Position numbers and translations under genes: made by a program. From assembly GCA_023428695.1 (NCBI GenBank), contig JAEYWY010000034.1, positions 186,001 through 250,000 of the forward strand: a stretch of DNA of 64,000 bases. Direction: 5' to 3'. The notes below the pieces were generated by a model. It saw only the letters and a program-made list of their open reading frames with translations, was not told the origin of the DNA and ran no database searches. Origin of the DNA: Bacteroidota bacterium. Its GTDB lineage: Bacteria; Bacteroidota; Bacteroidia; Cytophagales; Cyclobacteriaceae. Shown piece by piece: positions 27,311 to 35,005 of the stretch. Numbering within the stretch: the stretch's first letter is position 1; each line of letters starts with the position of its first letter.

Positions 27311-28939
27311 TTACATCATTCCACCCATTCCGCCACCGTGCGGCATCGCAGGCGCTTCTTTTTCTTCAGGGATCTCTGAAACCACTGCTTCGGTAGTCAA
27401 CAACAGACCTGCAATTGAAGCTGCGTTTTCAAGAGCAAGACGCGCTACTTTTGTAGGATCGATGATACCTGCGCTGAAGAAGTTGTCGTACTTGTTCTCG
27501 CGGGCATTGTATCCGTAGTCGTCTTTCGCTTCTTTCACTTTTGCAACGATCACTGAACCTTCCTGACCTGCGTTTTCAACGATCGTACGCAGCGGAGCTT
27601 CAAGCGCGAGGCGAACGATGTTCACACCCGTACCCTGATCTTCATTGTCAACTTTAACCTTTCCTAGTGCATCGATAGCGCGCACATAAGCTACACCACC
27701 ACCAGGGATGATACCTTCCTGAACAGCGGCGCGTGTTGCGTGCAGTGCATCGTCAACGCGGTCTTTCTTCTCCTTCATTTCAACTTCAGTAGCAGCACCT
27801 ACATAAAGGATAGCTACGCCGCCGGAAAGTTTGGCGAGACGTTCCTGAAGTTTTTCTTTATCGTAGTCGGATGTAGTTGTTTCGATCTGTGCTTTGATCT
27901 GTGCAACGCGGCCCTGGATGTCAGCCGTAGAACCTGCACCGTTAACGATCGTTGTGTTATCCTTGTCGATGTTAACTTTTTCAGCGCGGCCAAGCATGTC
28001 AAGCGTCGCAGCTTCGAGTTTGAAGCCTTGCTCTTCGGAGATTACGCGACCTCCTGTGAGGATAGCGATATCTTCGAGCATTGCCTTTCTTCTGTCGCCG
28101 AAGCCAGGTGCTTTTACGGCAGCAACGCGCAGTGCACCGCGGATCTTGTTTACCACGAGTGTTGCAAGCGCTTCACCTTCCACTTCTTCAGAAATGATAA
28201 GGAGAGGTTTACCGGTTTGAGCGGTTTGCTCGAGGATAGGAAGCAGTTCCTTCATGCTGCTGATCTTCTTGTCGTAGATCAGGATGTAAGGGGTTTCAAG
28301 TTCAGCTTCCATTTTTTCGGTGTTGGTCACGAAGTAAGGAGAGAGGTAACCGCGATCGAACTGCATACCTTCCACGGTCTTCACTTCGGTTTCGGTACCT
28401 TTTGCTTCCTCGACGGTGATCACACCATCTTTACCAACTTTGTCCATCGCGCTGGCGATCATTTTACCGATTTCTTCATCGTTGTTTGAAGAGATGGTAG
28501 CTACCTGAGCGATTTCGCTGGAGTCTTTGATTTTCTTGGATTGCTTGCGGAGGTTTTCAACTACCGTTGCAACCGCTTTGTCGATACCGCGCTTAAGATC
28601 CATCGGGTTAGCGCCGGCAGCGACGTTCTTGATACCGTGGTTGAAAATCGCTTGTGTCAAAACTGTTGCAGTGGTTGTACCATCACCTGCAGCGTCAGCT
28701 GTCTTGGAGGCAACTTCTTTTACCAACTGTGCGCCCATATTTTCGATAGGATCCTTCAGTTCGATTTCCTTGGCTACTGAAACACCGTCCTTCGTTACGG
28801 TAGGAGCACCAAACTTTTTGTCAAGGATCACATTGCGGCCTTTCGGACCAAGAGTCACTTTAACGGCATCCGCGAGTTTGTCCACGCCTTTCTTTATTCT
28901 GTCGCGTGCGGAGGTCTCAAAGGTTATTTCTTTTGCCAT
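27311..28939 (-). CDS. groL: Chaperonin GroEL (60 kDa)
   Basis: 542 residues, full length. Seen are the N-terminal AKEITFETSARDRIKKGVD, the ATP-binding LGPKGRNVILDK and GDGTTTATVL, and the C-terminal Gly-Met tail GGGMGGMM. GroEL forms a 14-mer that folds cytosolic proteins in ATP-driven cycles with GroES. It lies 27 bases behind groS in one operon and has a terminator. No CIRCE element (the HrcA operator) is visible upstream of groS, so control is probably by another route. A 249-codon open frame on the opposite strand is a shadow. Confidence 0.98.
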   Translation of the reverse strand: MAKEITFETSARDRIKKGVDKLADAVKVTLGPKGRNVILDKKFGAPTVTKDGVSVAKEIELKDPIENMGAQLVKEVASKTADAAGDGTTTATVLTQAIFNHGIKNVAAGANPMDLKRGIDKAVATVVENLRKQSKKIKDSSEIAQVATISSNNDEEIGKMIASAMDKVGKDGVITVEEAKGTETEVKTVEGMQFDRGYLSPYFVTNTEKMEAELETPYILIYDKKISSMKELLPILEQTAQTGKPLLIISEEVEGEALATLVVNKIRGALRVAAVKAPGFGDRRKAMLEDIAILTGGRVISEEQGFKLEAATLDMLGRAEKVNIDKDNTTIVNGAGSTADIQGRVAQIKAQIETTTSDYDKEKLQERLAKLSGGVAILYVGAATEVEMKEKKDRVDDALHATRAAVQEGIIPGGGVAYVRAIDALGKVKVDNEDQGTGVNIVRLALEAPLRTIVENAGQEGSVIVAKVKEAKDDYGYNARENKYDNFFSAGIIDPTKVARLALENAASIAGLLLTTEAVVSEIPEEKEAPAMPHGGGMGGMM

Positions 28940-28966
28940 AATTCTTTTTGATTTGTGGGTTGCTGA

Positions 28967-29245
28967 TTAAATGATTCCGAAAATGTCAGAGTTACGCATG
29001 ATCAGGTACTCTTTTCCGTCGATGTTGATCTCTGTGCCGGCATACTTTCCATAAAGAACGTTGTCACCGACCTTCACGGTAACGGGTTTGTCTTTCAGTC
29101 CTTCGCCAACTGCGATGACTTTACCTTTCTGAGGCTTTTCTTTTGCCGTGTCCGGGATAATGATTCCCGAAGCTGTTTTGGTTTCGGCCTCAGCGGGCTC
29201 AACTAATACCCTGTCCTCATTTGGTTTGAAGTTGATGTTTGCCAT
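28967..29245 (-). CDS. groS: Co-chaperonin GroES (10 kDa)
   Basis: 92 residues. The conserved mobile loop and core are seen: NFKPNEDRVLVEPAEAETKT, GIIIPDTAKEKPQKGKV, VKVGDNVLYGKYAGTEI and the C-terminal strand KEYLIMRNSDIFGI. It caps the GroEL ring. It is first in the groES-groL operon. The 274 bases upstream, before the divergent 29520 gene, contain the promoters of both; no CIRCE repeat was found there. Confidence 0.97.
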   Translation of the reverse strand: MANINFKPNEDRVLVEPAEAETKTASGIIIPDTAKEKPQKGKVIAVGEGLKDKPVTVKVGDNVLYGKYAGTEINIDGKEYLIMRNSDIFGII

Positions 29246-29468
29246 ATTGGATTGTGTAAATTAAGGTTAAACAATTTTGACATCCTCCGCCTAACAGGTT
29301 TTGTGCCATGGCGAAAAGAGACGCGAATAACGGACAATTTTTCTATCTATTCCAGGAAACGGCTGTTTTAAACCTGACACGGACAGCGGATGTGGCAATT
29401 TCGCTCTGACAGGTTGTCCGGACGTTGACTGAGTGCCTTCCTGCCAGCTGGCGCCGGATTTGTACCGG

Positions 29469-29499
29469 TTGACTATGACGCCCGGAATTCGTAAATTTT
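29469..29499 (+). promoter_or_regulatory. Candidate promoter of the 29520 gene
   Basis: TTG at 29469-29471, 20 bases, then TAAATTTT at 29492-29499 (one mismatch to TAnnTTTG). The predicted transcript start near 29506 supports the ATG at 29520 over upstream starts. Confidence 0.45.
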
Positions 29500-29519
29500 T
29501 AAGTCAAAAACTGTGTGGC

Positions 29520-30230
29520 ATGGAAAGACTACCTAATGATTGGCTTACTCAAGGTCTTATTGATTTCGAATACAAGAAATATGTCTTGCTGGCTTATCTG
29601 AAAACCGTCAGAGATTCCTTTAATCAAGTTCAGTTATATCCTTTTTTGGGTGATTTAGTGCTTCATTACCGGAACCTGATCGCTGTCCGGGAAAACCAGG
29701 CGTTACTCCGTGACTCGTTCCCCAAGGAGATCTCGGTCGAGGATATCCAGAAACTGGAACTCGGTTACCGAAAAATGATCGAGGATGATGTCGTGATGTC
29801 AGAACTTGAATCGATCATCGAGTTCGCAATCCCCAAAGTGAACGAATCGTTGAAGGAGGGATCGGTGATCTACGAATACGTGGAATCAAATTGCGAGATA
29901 TCACCCATCGGCGTGACACCGCTTTACGCCAATGAAGGCTACCTGTTTGTGACACAACCACCCGAAAAGGAAACGAACGTCTACCGCTACCAGGTGAGCA
30001 TCTATGACGGCAGCCAGGAACAATTGCGAAGTCTAAATACCGAATTTGTCGAGTGTGTTGAAAAGAGTTTTTCGCGGACATACGAGGGCCTGAAACTGGA
30101 CCTCATCCGTAAGTATCAGGATATGCCAAATCCGGCAACGTTTCTTATTCTGTCACGGATGAAGTTTCCCCTGGCGGAGACACTCATGCCTGTCGCAAAG
30201 CGGATGTTTGTGAAGCATCTCGCCCTGTAA
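29520..30230 (+). CDS. Cytosolic protein of unknown function
   Basis: 236 residues from the ATG at 29520 (MERLPNDWLTQGLIDFEYKK). In-frame upstream starts (ATG 29475, GTG 29433) are disfavoured because a promoter-like element lies between them and 29520. The N-terminal half is helical and acidic; the C-terminal half has an alternating pattern (ISPIGVTPLYANEGYLFVTQ) suggesting a beta-rich domain, then a final helix. No catalytic motif, signal peptide or membrane helix. It is divergent from groES and convergent with the biotin carboxylase gene (11 bases apart). I do not recognise the family. Confidence 0.7.
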   Translation: MERLPNDWLTQGLIDFEYKKYVLLAYLKTVRDSFNQVQLYPFLGDLVLHYRNLIAVRENQALLRDSFPKEISVEDIQKLELGYRKMIEDDVVMSELESIIEFAIPKVNESLKEGSVIYEYVESNCEISPIGVTPLYANEGYLFVTQPPEKETNVYRYQVSIYDGSQEQLRSLNTEFVECVEKSFSRTYEGLKLDLIRKYQDMPNPATFLILSRMKFPLAETLMPVAKRMFVKHLAL

Positions 30231-30241
30231 AAAAACCAGGC

Positions 30242-31738
30242 TCAACCCAGTCTGTTTTTCTTCCACAAATTGGTTCGCGGGATGTGCTCAGTGGCTACAG
30301 TTTCACTTGATTTCTTGCCCTCTAAAATGCTGACGGACAACAAGGAGGCTAGCATTGCTTCATCATTCTCTTTAGGTTCGGCAAGCATGTCGGGAGAAAA
30401 ATGTTGTTCCACAAATCGCGTGTCAAAAGCTCCGTCCCGGAATGCGTTATGATTCATGACGAACCGGCAGAACCCCAGCGTTGTCGCAATTCCGGTGATC
30501 TCGTATTCGTCAATTGCGCGTACCATCTTGTCGATGGCAGCCTGCCTTGTTTCTGCCGTGGCAATAAGCTTGGCAATCATCGGATCGTAGTAGAACGGTA
30601 TCTCCATTCCCTGTTCAAATCCATCATCCACACGTACGCCGTTACCCTGCGGCCGCCGGTAGGTCTGAAGTGTTCCAATGTCAGGGAGAAAGTTGTTGGT
30701 GGGGTCTTCAGCGTAAACCCTTACTTCAATCGCGTGACCGCTGAATGACAATTCGTCCTGGGTAAAGGGCAAAGGTTCTCCCGAGGCAATCTGGATCTGC
30801 AGTTGTACGAGATCAATCCCTGTAATCTGTTCGGTCACCGGATGCTCCACCTGTAAGCGCGTGTTCATTTCCAGGAAGTAGAAGTTGTGGTTTTCATCGA
30901 GGATAAATTCGACTGTCCCTGCACCGCAGTATGACGCGGCACGTGCTACGTTTACCGCGGCGGCTCCCATTCGGTGCCTGAGCTCAGGCGTAAGGACAGA
31001 GGACGGTGCTTCTTCAACCACCTTCTGATGACGACGCTGAATGGAGCATTCTCTTTCGAAAAGATGGACCACATGGCCATGCTGATCACCGAATATCTGG
31101 AACTCGATATGGCGCGGTTGTGTGATATACTTCTCAATGAAAACCGATCCGTCGCCGAATGCCGACGTAGCCTCCGAAACGGCGCGTTCCATTTGCTCCT
31201 CGAAGTCTTCCGGGCGATGGACCAGTCGCATGCCCTTACCTCCACCGCCGGCACTGGCTTTGATCAGCACGGGGTATCCAATGCCATCGGCAGTTCGTTT
31301 GCCTTCGGCGACGTCAGTGACGGCACCCTCACTGCCAGGTACCAGTGGAACGTCGAACGCTTTTACCGCGGCCTTTGCGGCGAGTTTACTGCCCATGATT
31401 TCCATCGACCTTGCACTGGGGCCGATAAATATCAGACCCGCGGCAGCCACGGTTTTGGCGAACGTCGCGTTCTCCGACAGGAAGCCGTAACCCGGATGAA
31501 TTGCGTCGGCATTAATGGCTTTGGCCGCTGCTATGATCTTATCTATTGCAAGGTACGATTCTGAAGAGGGTGGCGGCCCGATGTAGACTGCTTCGTCGGC
31601 GTATCGGACGTGCAACGCACTACGGTCTGCGTCGCTGTAAACGGCGACGGTTTTAATTCCCATCTCGCGGGCGGTTCTCATAATACGAAGGGCAATTTCT
31701 CCCCGGTTGGCAACCAGAATCTTGTTAATGGCAGGCAT
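30242..31738 (-). CDS. Biotin carboxylase (AccC/PccA-type, without biotin carrier domain)
   Basis: 498 residues. The three biotin-carboxylase parts are present: N-terminal preATP-grasp (NKILVANRGEIALRIMRTA), ATP-grasp with the glycine-rich loop KASAGGGGKGMRLV and catalytic EMNTRLQVEHPVTE, and the C-terminal domain. It carboxylates a biotin on a carrier protein using ATP and bicarbonate. It is about 50 residues longer than bacterial AccC, with a C-terminal extension but no biotinyl-lysine domain (no AMKM motif), so it needs a separate carrier. No carboxyltransferase or carrier gene lies in the window, so it could serve acetyl-CoA, propionyl-CoA or another carboxylase. Confidence 0.9.
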   Translation of the reverse strand: MPAINKILVANRGEIALRIMRTAREMGIKTVAVYSDADRSALHVRYADEAVYIGPPPSSESYLAIDKIIAAAKAINADAIHPGYGFLSENATFAKTVAAAGLIFIGPSARSMEIMGSKLAAKAAVKAFDVPLVPGSEGAVTDVAEGKRTADGIGYPVLIKASAGGGGKGMRLVHRPEDFEEQMERAVSEATSAFGDGSVFIEKYITQPRHIEFQIFGDQHGHVVHLFERECSIQRRHQKVVEEAPSSVLTPELRHRMGAAAVNVARAASYCGAGTVEFILDENHNFYFLEMNTRLQVEHPVTEQITGIDLVQLQIQIASGEPLPFTQDELSFSGHAIEVRVYAEDPTNNFLPDIGTLQTYRRPQGNGVRVDDGFEQGMEIPFYYDPMIAKLIATAETRQAAIDKMVRAIDEYEITGIATTLGFCRFVMNHNAFRDGAFDTRFVEQHFSPDMLAEPKENDEAMLASLLSVSILEGKKSSETVATEHIPRTNLWKKNRLG

Positions 31739-31908
31739 GTAGCGAACGTGTTATCATCGATGTCAAAGCGACCGCGGTTCGAAAAGCGGTAATGGCAAAT
31801 CTATACAAAATAGATAGAAACATACGCCGGGTTTGAATTGCGAAGAAATTCTCGGAAACGATGCGGAATTCAATTATTTTTGCACGATTTTAAAACATCA
31901 TCGTACCC

Positions 31909-33165
31909 ATGGTAGATCTATTTGAAAAGCTGAGAATGGAAGCGGGGCCGCTGGCCAAGTACTCACATCTTCCCGACGATTATTTCTTCTTCCCCAAGCT
32001 GGAAGGTGAGATCGGTCCGCGGATGCTCTTTAACGGAAAAAAGGTACTGAACTGGAGTTTGAATAACTATCTGGGACTGGCCAACCACCCGGAAGTGAGA
32101 AAGACGGATGCTGAGGCTGCTGCCAGGTACGGACTTGGCCTTCCTATGGGAGCCCGTATGATGTCCGGTAACTCGGTTCACCATCTTGAACTTGAAAAGC
32201 AGCTTGCTGAATTCGTTAATAAGGAAGACGCTATGCTTCTCAACTTCGGGTACCAGGGCGTTGTGTCGATCATCGACGCATTGGTTGACCGCAAGGATGT
32301 TATTGTCTACGACGCTGAGTCTCACGCCTGCATCATAGACGGAGTTCGCCTGCACATGGGCAAACGTTTCGTCTATACGCACAACGACATGGAGAGCCTC
32401 GAGAAACAATTGCAGCGTGCTACCAAGCTCGCTGAAGAAACAGGCGGTGGTATCCTGGTGATTACGGAAGGCGTATTCGGAATGTCTGGTAATCAGGGCG
32501 ACCTGAAAGGTGTTACCAGCCTGAAGAGCAAATATAAATTCCGCCTGTTTGTTGACGATGCCCATGGCTTCGGAACAATGGGTAAAACCGGCGCGGGCGT
32601 AGGTGAGGAGCAAGGCGTCCAGGATAAGATTGATCTTTACTTCTCGACATTCGCGAAGTCAATGGCCAGCATCGGTGCATTTGTTGCCGGTGATAAGCAC
32701 ATCATCAAATATTTGCGTTACAGCGTACGTTCACAAATCTATGCGAAGAGTCTGCCCATGCCATTGGTTATTGGCGGCCTGAAGCGTCTCGAGTTATTGC
32801 GCACGCAGCCTGAACTGAAGAATAACCTCTGGAAGATCGTCAACGCCATGCAGGACGGTTTGCGTAAGGGCGGTTTCCATATTGGTAATACCACATCTCC
32901 GGTTACGCCCGTGTTGTTCAAGGGCGGCGTTGGTGAAGCGGCTAATATGGCCATGGACCTCCGCGAAAACTTCAATATTTTCTGCTCGGTGGTTATCTAT
33001 CCTGTTGTGCCTAAAGATGTTATCATGTTCCGGATTATCCCGACAGCGGCACACACACTGGACGATGTAAATGAGACACTTACTGCTTTCGGCAAGTTGA
33101 AAACGAAGCTGGACAGTGGGTTTTACAAGGAGGAAGTTTTGGTCTCCGTAACCAAGGGGCTTTAA
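31909..33165 (+). CDS. Serine palmitoyltransferase-like alpha-oxoamine synthase
   Basis: 418 residues, cytosolic PLP enzyme of fold type I. The PLP-binding lysine is K250 in YFSTFAKSMASIG, the cofactor-stacking histidine H139 in AESHACIIDG, and the acidic partner with DDAHGFG (D216-G222). The family condenses acyl-CoA with an amino acid. The fuller N-terminus (FPKLEGEIGPRML) and neighbours fit serine palmitoyltransferase of sphingolipid-making Bacteroidota better than BioF or Kbl, but that is inference. It is followed by the small Hc1-like gene, and a weak -7 match (TATTTTTG, 31875-31882) precedes it. Confidence 0.82.
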   Translation: MVDLFEKLRMEAGPLAKYSHLPDDYFFFPKLEGEIGPRMLFNGKKVLNWSLNNYLGLANHPEVRKTDAEAAARYGLGLPMGARMMSGNSVHHLELEKQLAEFVNKEDAMLLNFGYQGVVSIIDALVDRKDVIVYDAESHACIIDGVRLHMGKRFVYTHNDMESLEKQLQRATKLAEETGGGILVITEGVFGMSGNQGDLKGVTSLKSKYKFRLFVDDAHGFGTMGKTGAGVGEEQGVQDKIDLYFSTFAKSMASIGAFVAGDKHIIKYLRYSVRSQIYAKSLPMPLVIGGLKRLELLRTQPELKNNLWKIVNAMQDGLRKGGFHIGNTTSPVTPVLFKGGVGEAANMAMDLRENFNIFCSVVIYPVVPKDVIMFRIIPTAAHTLDDVNETLTAFGKLKTKLDSGFYKEEVLVSVTKGL

Positions 33166-33250
33166 AAAAAACGCCGTTTCTGGTTGTTTTTTAAGCTTTT
33201 TATTTAAATTGGCAGGAGAAACTAAATTTTAATCCTAAAACTTTAATACA

Positions 33251-33427
33251 ATGCAAAAGTTTCAAGAGCTCAAAGATCTCATTACCTCGCTGGAAGGAGA
33301 TATTGACAAGTTTTATAACAAGGGCAATTCTGCTGCCGGTACCCGCGTAAGGAAAGGTATGCAGGATCTTAAGAACATCGCGCAAGCAATTCGCGCCGAA
33401 GTTCAGGAGATCAAGAACAAAGCCTGA
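33251..33427 (+). CDS. Histone H1-like (Hc1 family) small DNA-binding protein
   Basis: 58 residues (ATG 33251, TGA 33425-33427). The helical, lysine-rich sequence contains DKFYNKGNSAAGTRVRKGMQ (residues 19-38), the hallmark of the Bacteroidota Hc1-like family, then a helix ending VQEIKNKA. Such proteins bind DNA non-specifically and are part of the nucleoid. It lacks the longer C-terminal lysine repeats of chlamydial Hc1. It lies 86 bases after the serine palmitoyltransferase gene and ends before a strong bidirectional terminator. Confidence 0.85.
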   Translation: MQKFQELKDLITSLEGDIDKFYNKGNSAAGTRVRKGMQDLKNIAQAIRAEVQEIKNKA

Positions 33428-33460
33428 TTCCGATTTCAGACCCCACGAAACTCACAGCAT

Positions 33461-33491
33461 AAAAAAAGGATAGCGACCTGCTATCCTTTTT
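33461..33491. terminator. Bidirectional terminator between the Hc1-like gene and dapA
   Basis: Perfect 12-pair stem (33463-33474 with 33480-33491) with a 5-base loop; A-run on the left and T-run on the right let it serve both convergent transcripts. Confidence 0.9.
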
Positions 33492-33510
33492 CCTTTTTCG
33501 GGAGTGCCCG

Positions 33511-34380
33511 TTATATGTTTGCCATCGCGGCATCGATCTTCTTCTTTAACTGCTGCGTTGCCGGTAACAACGGCTGACGTACAAAGCCCCCGCAGACTTC
33601 CATCTGCTCGAGAACATACTTCACGCCGACTGGATTTCCTTCCTCGTACATTGGACCATTGATATCAAGCAACCTGCGTTGCTCAGCTGCAGCTCTCTTG
33701 AAATTGCCGGCGAATGAATAGTCTTTCATTTTGCGGAAGATGACCGGGTAAGCATTGGCAAGAACTGAAATCACACCTTTCGCCCCAAGTGAGTACAACG
33801 GTACCGTTAACATATCGTCTCCGGAAATCACCATGAAATCCCCGGGTGCATTACGCATTATACGCATACATTGTTCAAGACTGCCAGACGCTTCCTTGAT
33901 GCCAATAATGTTCTTGTGCCTGGCAAGGCGTACAGTAGTCTCTGCCGTAAGGTTCGATGACGTTCGGCCAGGTACATTGTAGAGGATCACCGGCACTGGT
34001 GAGCGGTCTGCGACAGCCTTGAAGTGCTGGTATATTCCCTCCTGAGAAGGTTTGTTATAATAGGGGCTGACAGACAGCAGGGCCGTTACGCCGGTGAAGT
34101 CCGTTTCGTCAATCAGATGCAGGACCTCGCTGGTATTGTTGCCACCAATGCCGTGAACTACCGGAAGATTCTTACGATTGTTCTCCAGTACGAAACGCAG
34201 GATTTCATTTTTTTCAGCATGCGTACAGGTGGGCGACTCACCCGTTGTTCCCATGACAACGTAATAGTCGACGCCTTTAGCCGTGTGAGCAAGAAGTCGC
34301 TTCAATCCCTTGTAATCAACTTCAAGATTTTCAGTAAAAGGTGTTACCAACGCGACGCCTGTGCCGTAAAGTTTTTTCAT
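33511..34380 (-). CDS. dapA: 4-hydroxy-tetrahydrodipicolinate synthase
   Basis: 289 residues, a TIM-barrel lyase. Catalytic residues are visible: Schiff-base Lys162 in IGIKEASG, Tyr134 in ILYNVPGRT, and the threonine pair GTTGES (44-49). It condenses pyruvate with aspartate-semialdehyde in lysine and diaminopimelate synthesis, which feeds peptidoglycan. It is last in the M1-peptidase - ligA - DUF6913 - dapA series on the minus strand but has its own -7 element (34400-34407) 20 bases before its start, so it may also be transcribed alone. Confidence 0.95.
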   Translation of the reverse strand: MKKLYGTGVALVTPFTENLEVDYKGLKRLLAHTAKGVDYYVVMGTTGESPTCTHAEKNEILRFVLENNRKNLPVVHGIGGNNTSEVLHLIDETDFTGVTALLSVSPYYNKPSQEGIYQHFKAVADRSPVPVILYNVPGRTSSNLTAETTVRLARHKNIIGIKEASGSLEQCMRIMRNAPGDFMVISGDDMLTVPLYSLGAKGVISVLANAYPVIFRKMKDYSFAGNFKRAAAEQRRLLDINGPMYEEGNPVGVKYVLEQMEVCGGFVRQPLLPATQQLKKKIDAAMANI

Positions 34381-34399
34381 GTTACAAAATACGAATCGC

Positions 34400-34407
34400 C
34401 AAAAGTA
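34400..34407 (-). promoter_or_regulatory. -7 element TACTTTTG upstream of dapA
   Basis: Perfect TAnnTTTG match on the minus strand, 20 bases before the ATG. No clear -33 element at the expected distance. Confidence 0.4.
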
Positions 34408-34468
34408 GTAATTATTTGTTGTCGGGAAATAAAGGAAGGATTGTAATCAGATCAAAATCCGTCAGAGC

Positions 34469-34978
34469 TCACCTGATTTGTGAGACGTATTTGTACAGCG
34501 TTTCGAGCAGCGCCGGTGTATTGGGAACGGCATTGACCATGAAGTCAAGGTACTGTTCGCCTTCATCGAAATACCGCCCGACCCGGCATTTTGCGTGACT
34601 GCGTGCAAGGAGGTGAAGTATAAACGGATTGGGCGTTAAGTCGAGGTAAAAAAGGTAATCGAATGGCCCGTCTGCAAACTGGACGGCATTCTCCGACTCG
34701 AGTTTCCCCAACAGGCTCACATCCTTCTCCATGAAAAAGTCATAGCGAAATTCATAGTTTTCTGCCTTTTCGGGCAGGAACTCCAAGACCTGAACGTGCT
34801 TACCGTCCCCTTCGAGGCGCTTGATGAATTCCTTGATCGCGAAATGCTTTTGTTTGTCTTCAACCGTGAACAGTACACCAAGGGTCCGCGAGCTTTTGTA
34901 GGAAACGCTCGCGCGGGTCGGTGCCTTCTTTTTAAGAATGCGCCTGGTACGGTACTGAAGTAAACTGAGCTTCATCAA
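34469..34978 (-). CDS. DUF6913 family protein
   Basis: 169 residues, cytosolic, rich in charged and aromatic residues. It fits the Bacteroidota family DUF6913 often found next to ligA and dapA: basic start (YRTRRILKKKAP), central GVLFTVEDKQKHFAIKEFIK, and a late GPFDYLFYLDLTPNPFILHL. Two Met codons (34978, 34975) make the start ambiguous by one residue. Its function is unknown. It lies 27 bases downstream of ligA and 88 upstream of dapA, so it is in one operon with ligA. Confidence 0.8.
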   Translation of the reverse strand: MMKLSLLQYRTRRILKKKAPTRASVSYKSSRTLGVLFTVEDKQKHFAIKEFIKRLEGDGKHVQVLEFLPEKAENYEFRYDFFMEKDVSLLGKLESENAVQFADGPFDYLFYLDLTPNPFILHLLARSHAKCRVGRYFDEGEQYLDFMVNAVPNTPALLETLYKYVSQIR

Positions 34979-35005
34979 AAATGAAATACCCGGACAATAT
35001 AGGCA

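Noticed and set aside
27740..28489. 249-codon open frame on the plus strand inside groL
   Set aside because: It is antisense to a fully conserved GroEL gene; composition follows the complement of GroEL codons and no promoter is seen.
29246..29519. CIRCE heat-shock operator upstream of groES
   Set aside because: No inverted repeat resembling TTAGCACTC-N9-GAGTGCTAA is present; only weak local symmetry near 29370-29430.
31963..32613. 216-codon open frame antisense to serine palmitoyltransferase
   Set aside because: Shadow of a strongly conserved gene; no start signal or coding character of its own.
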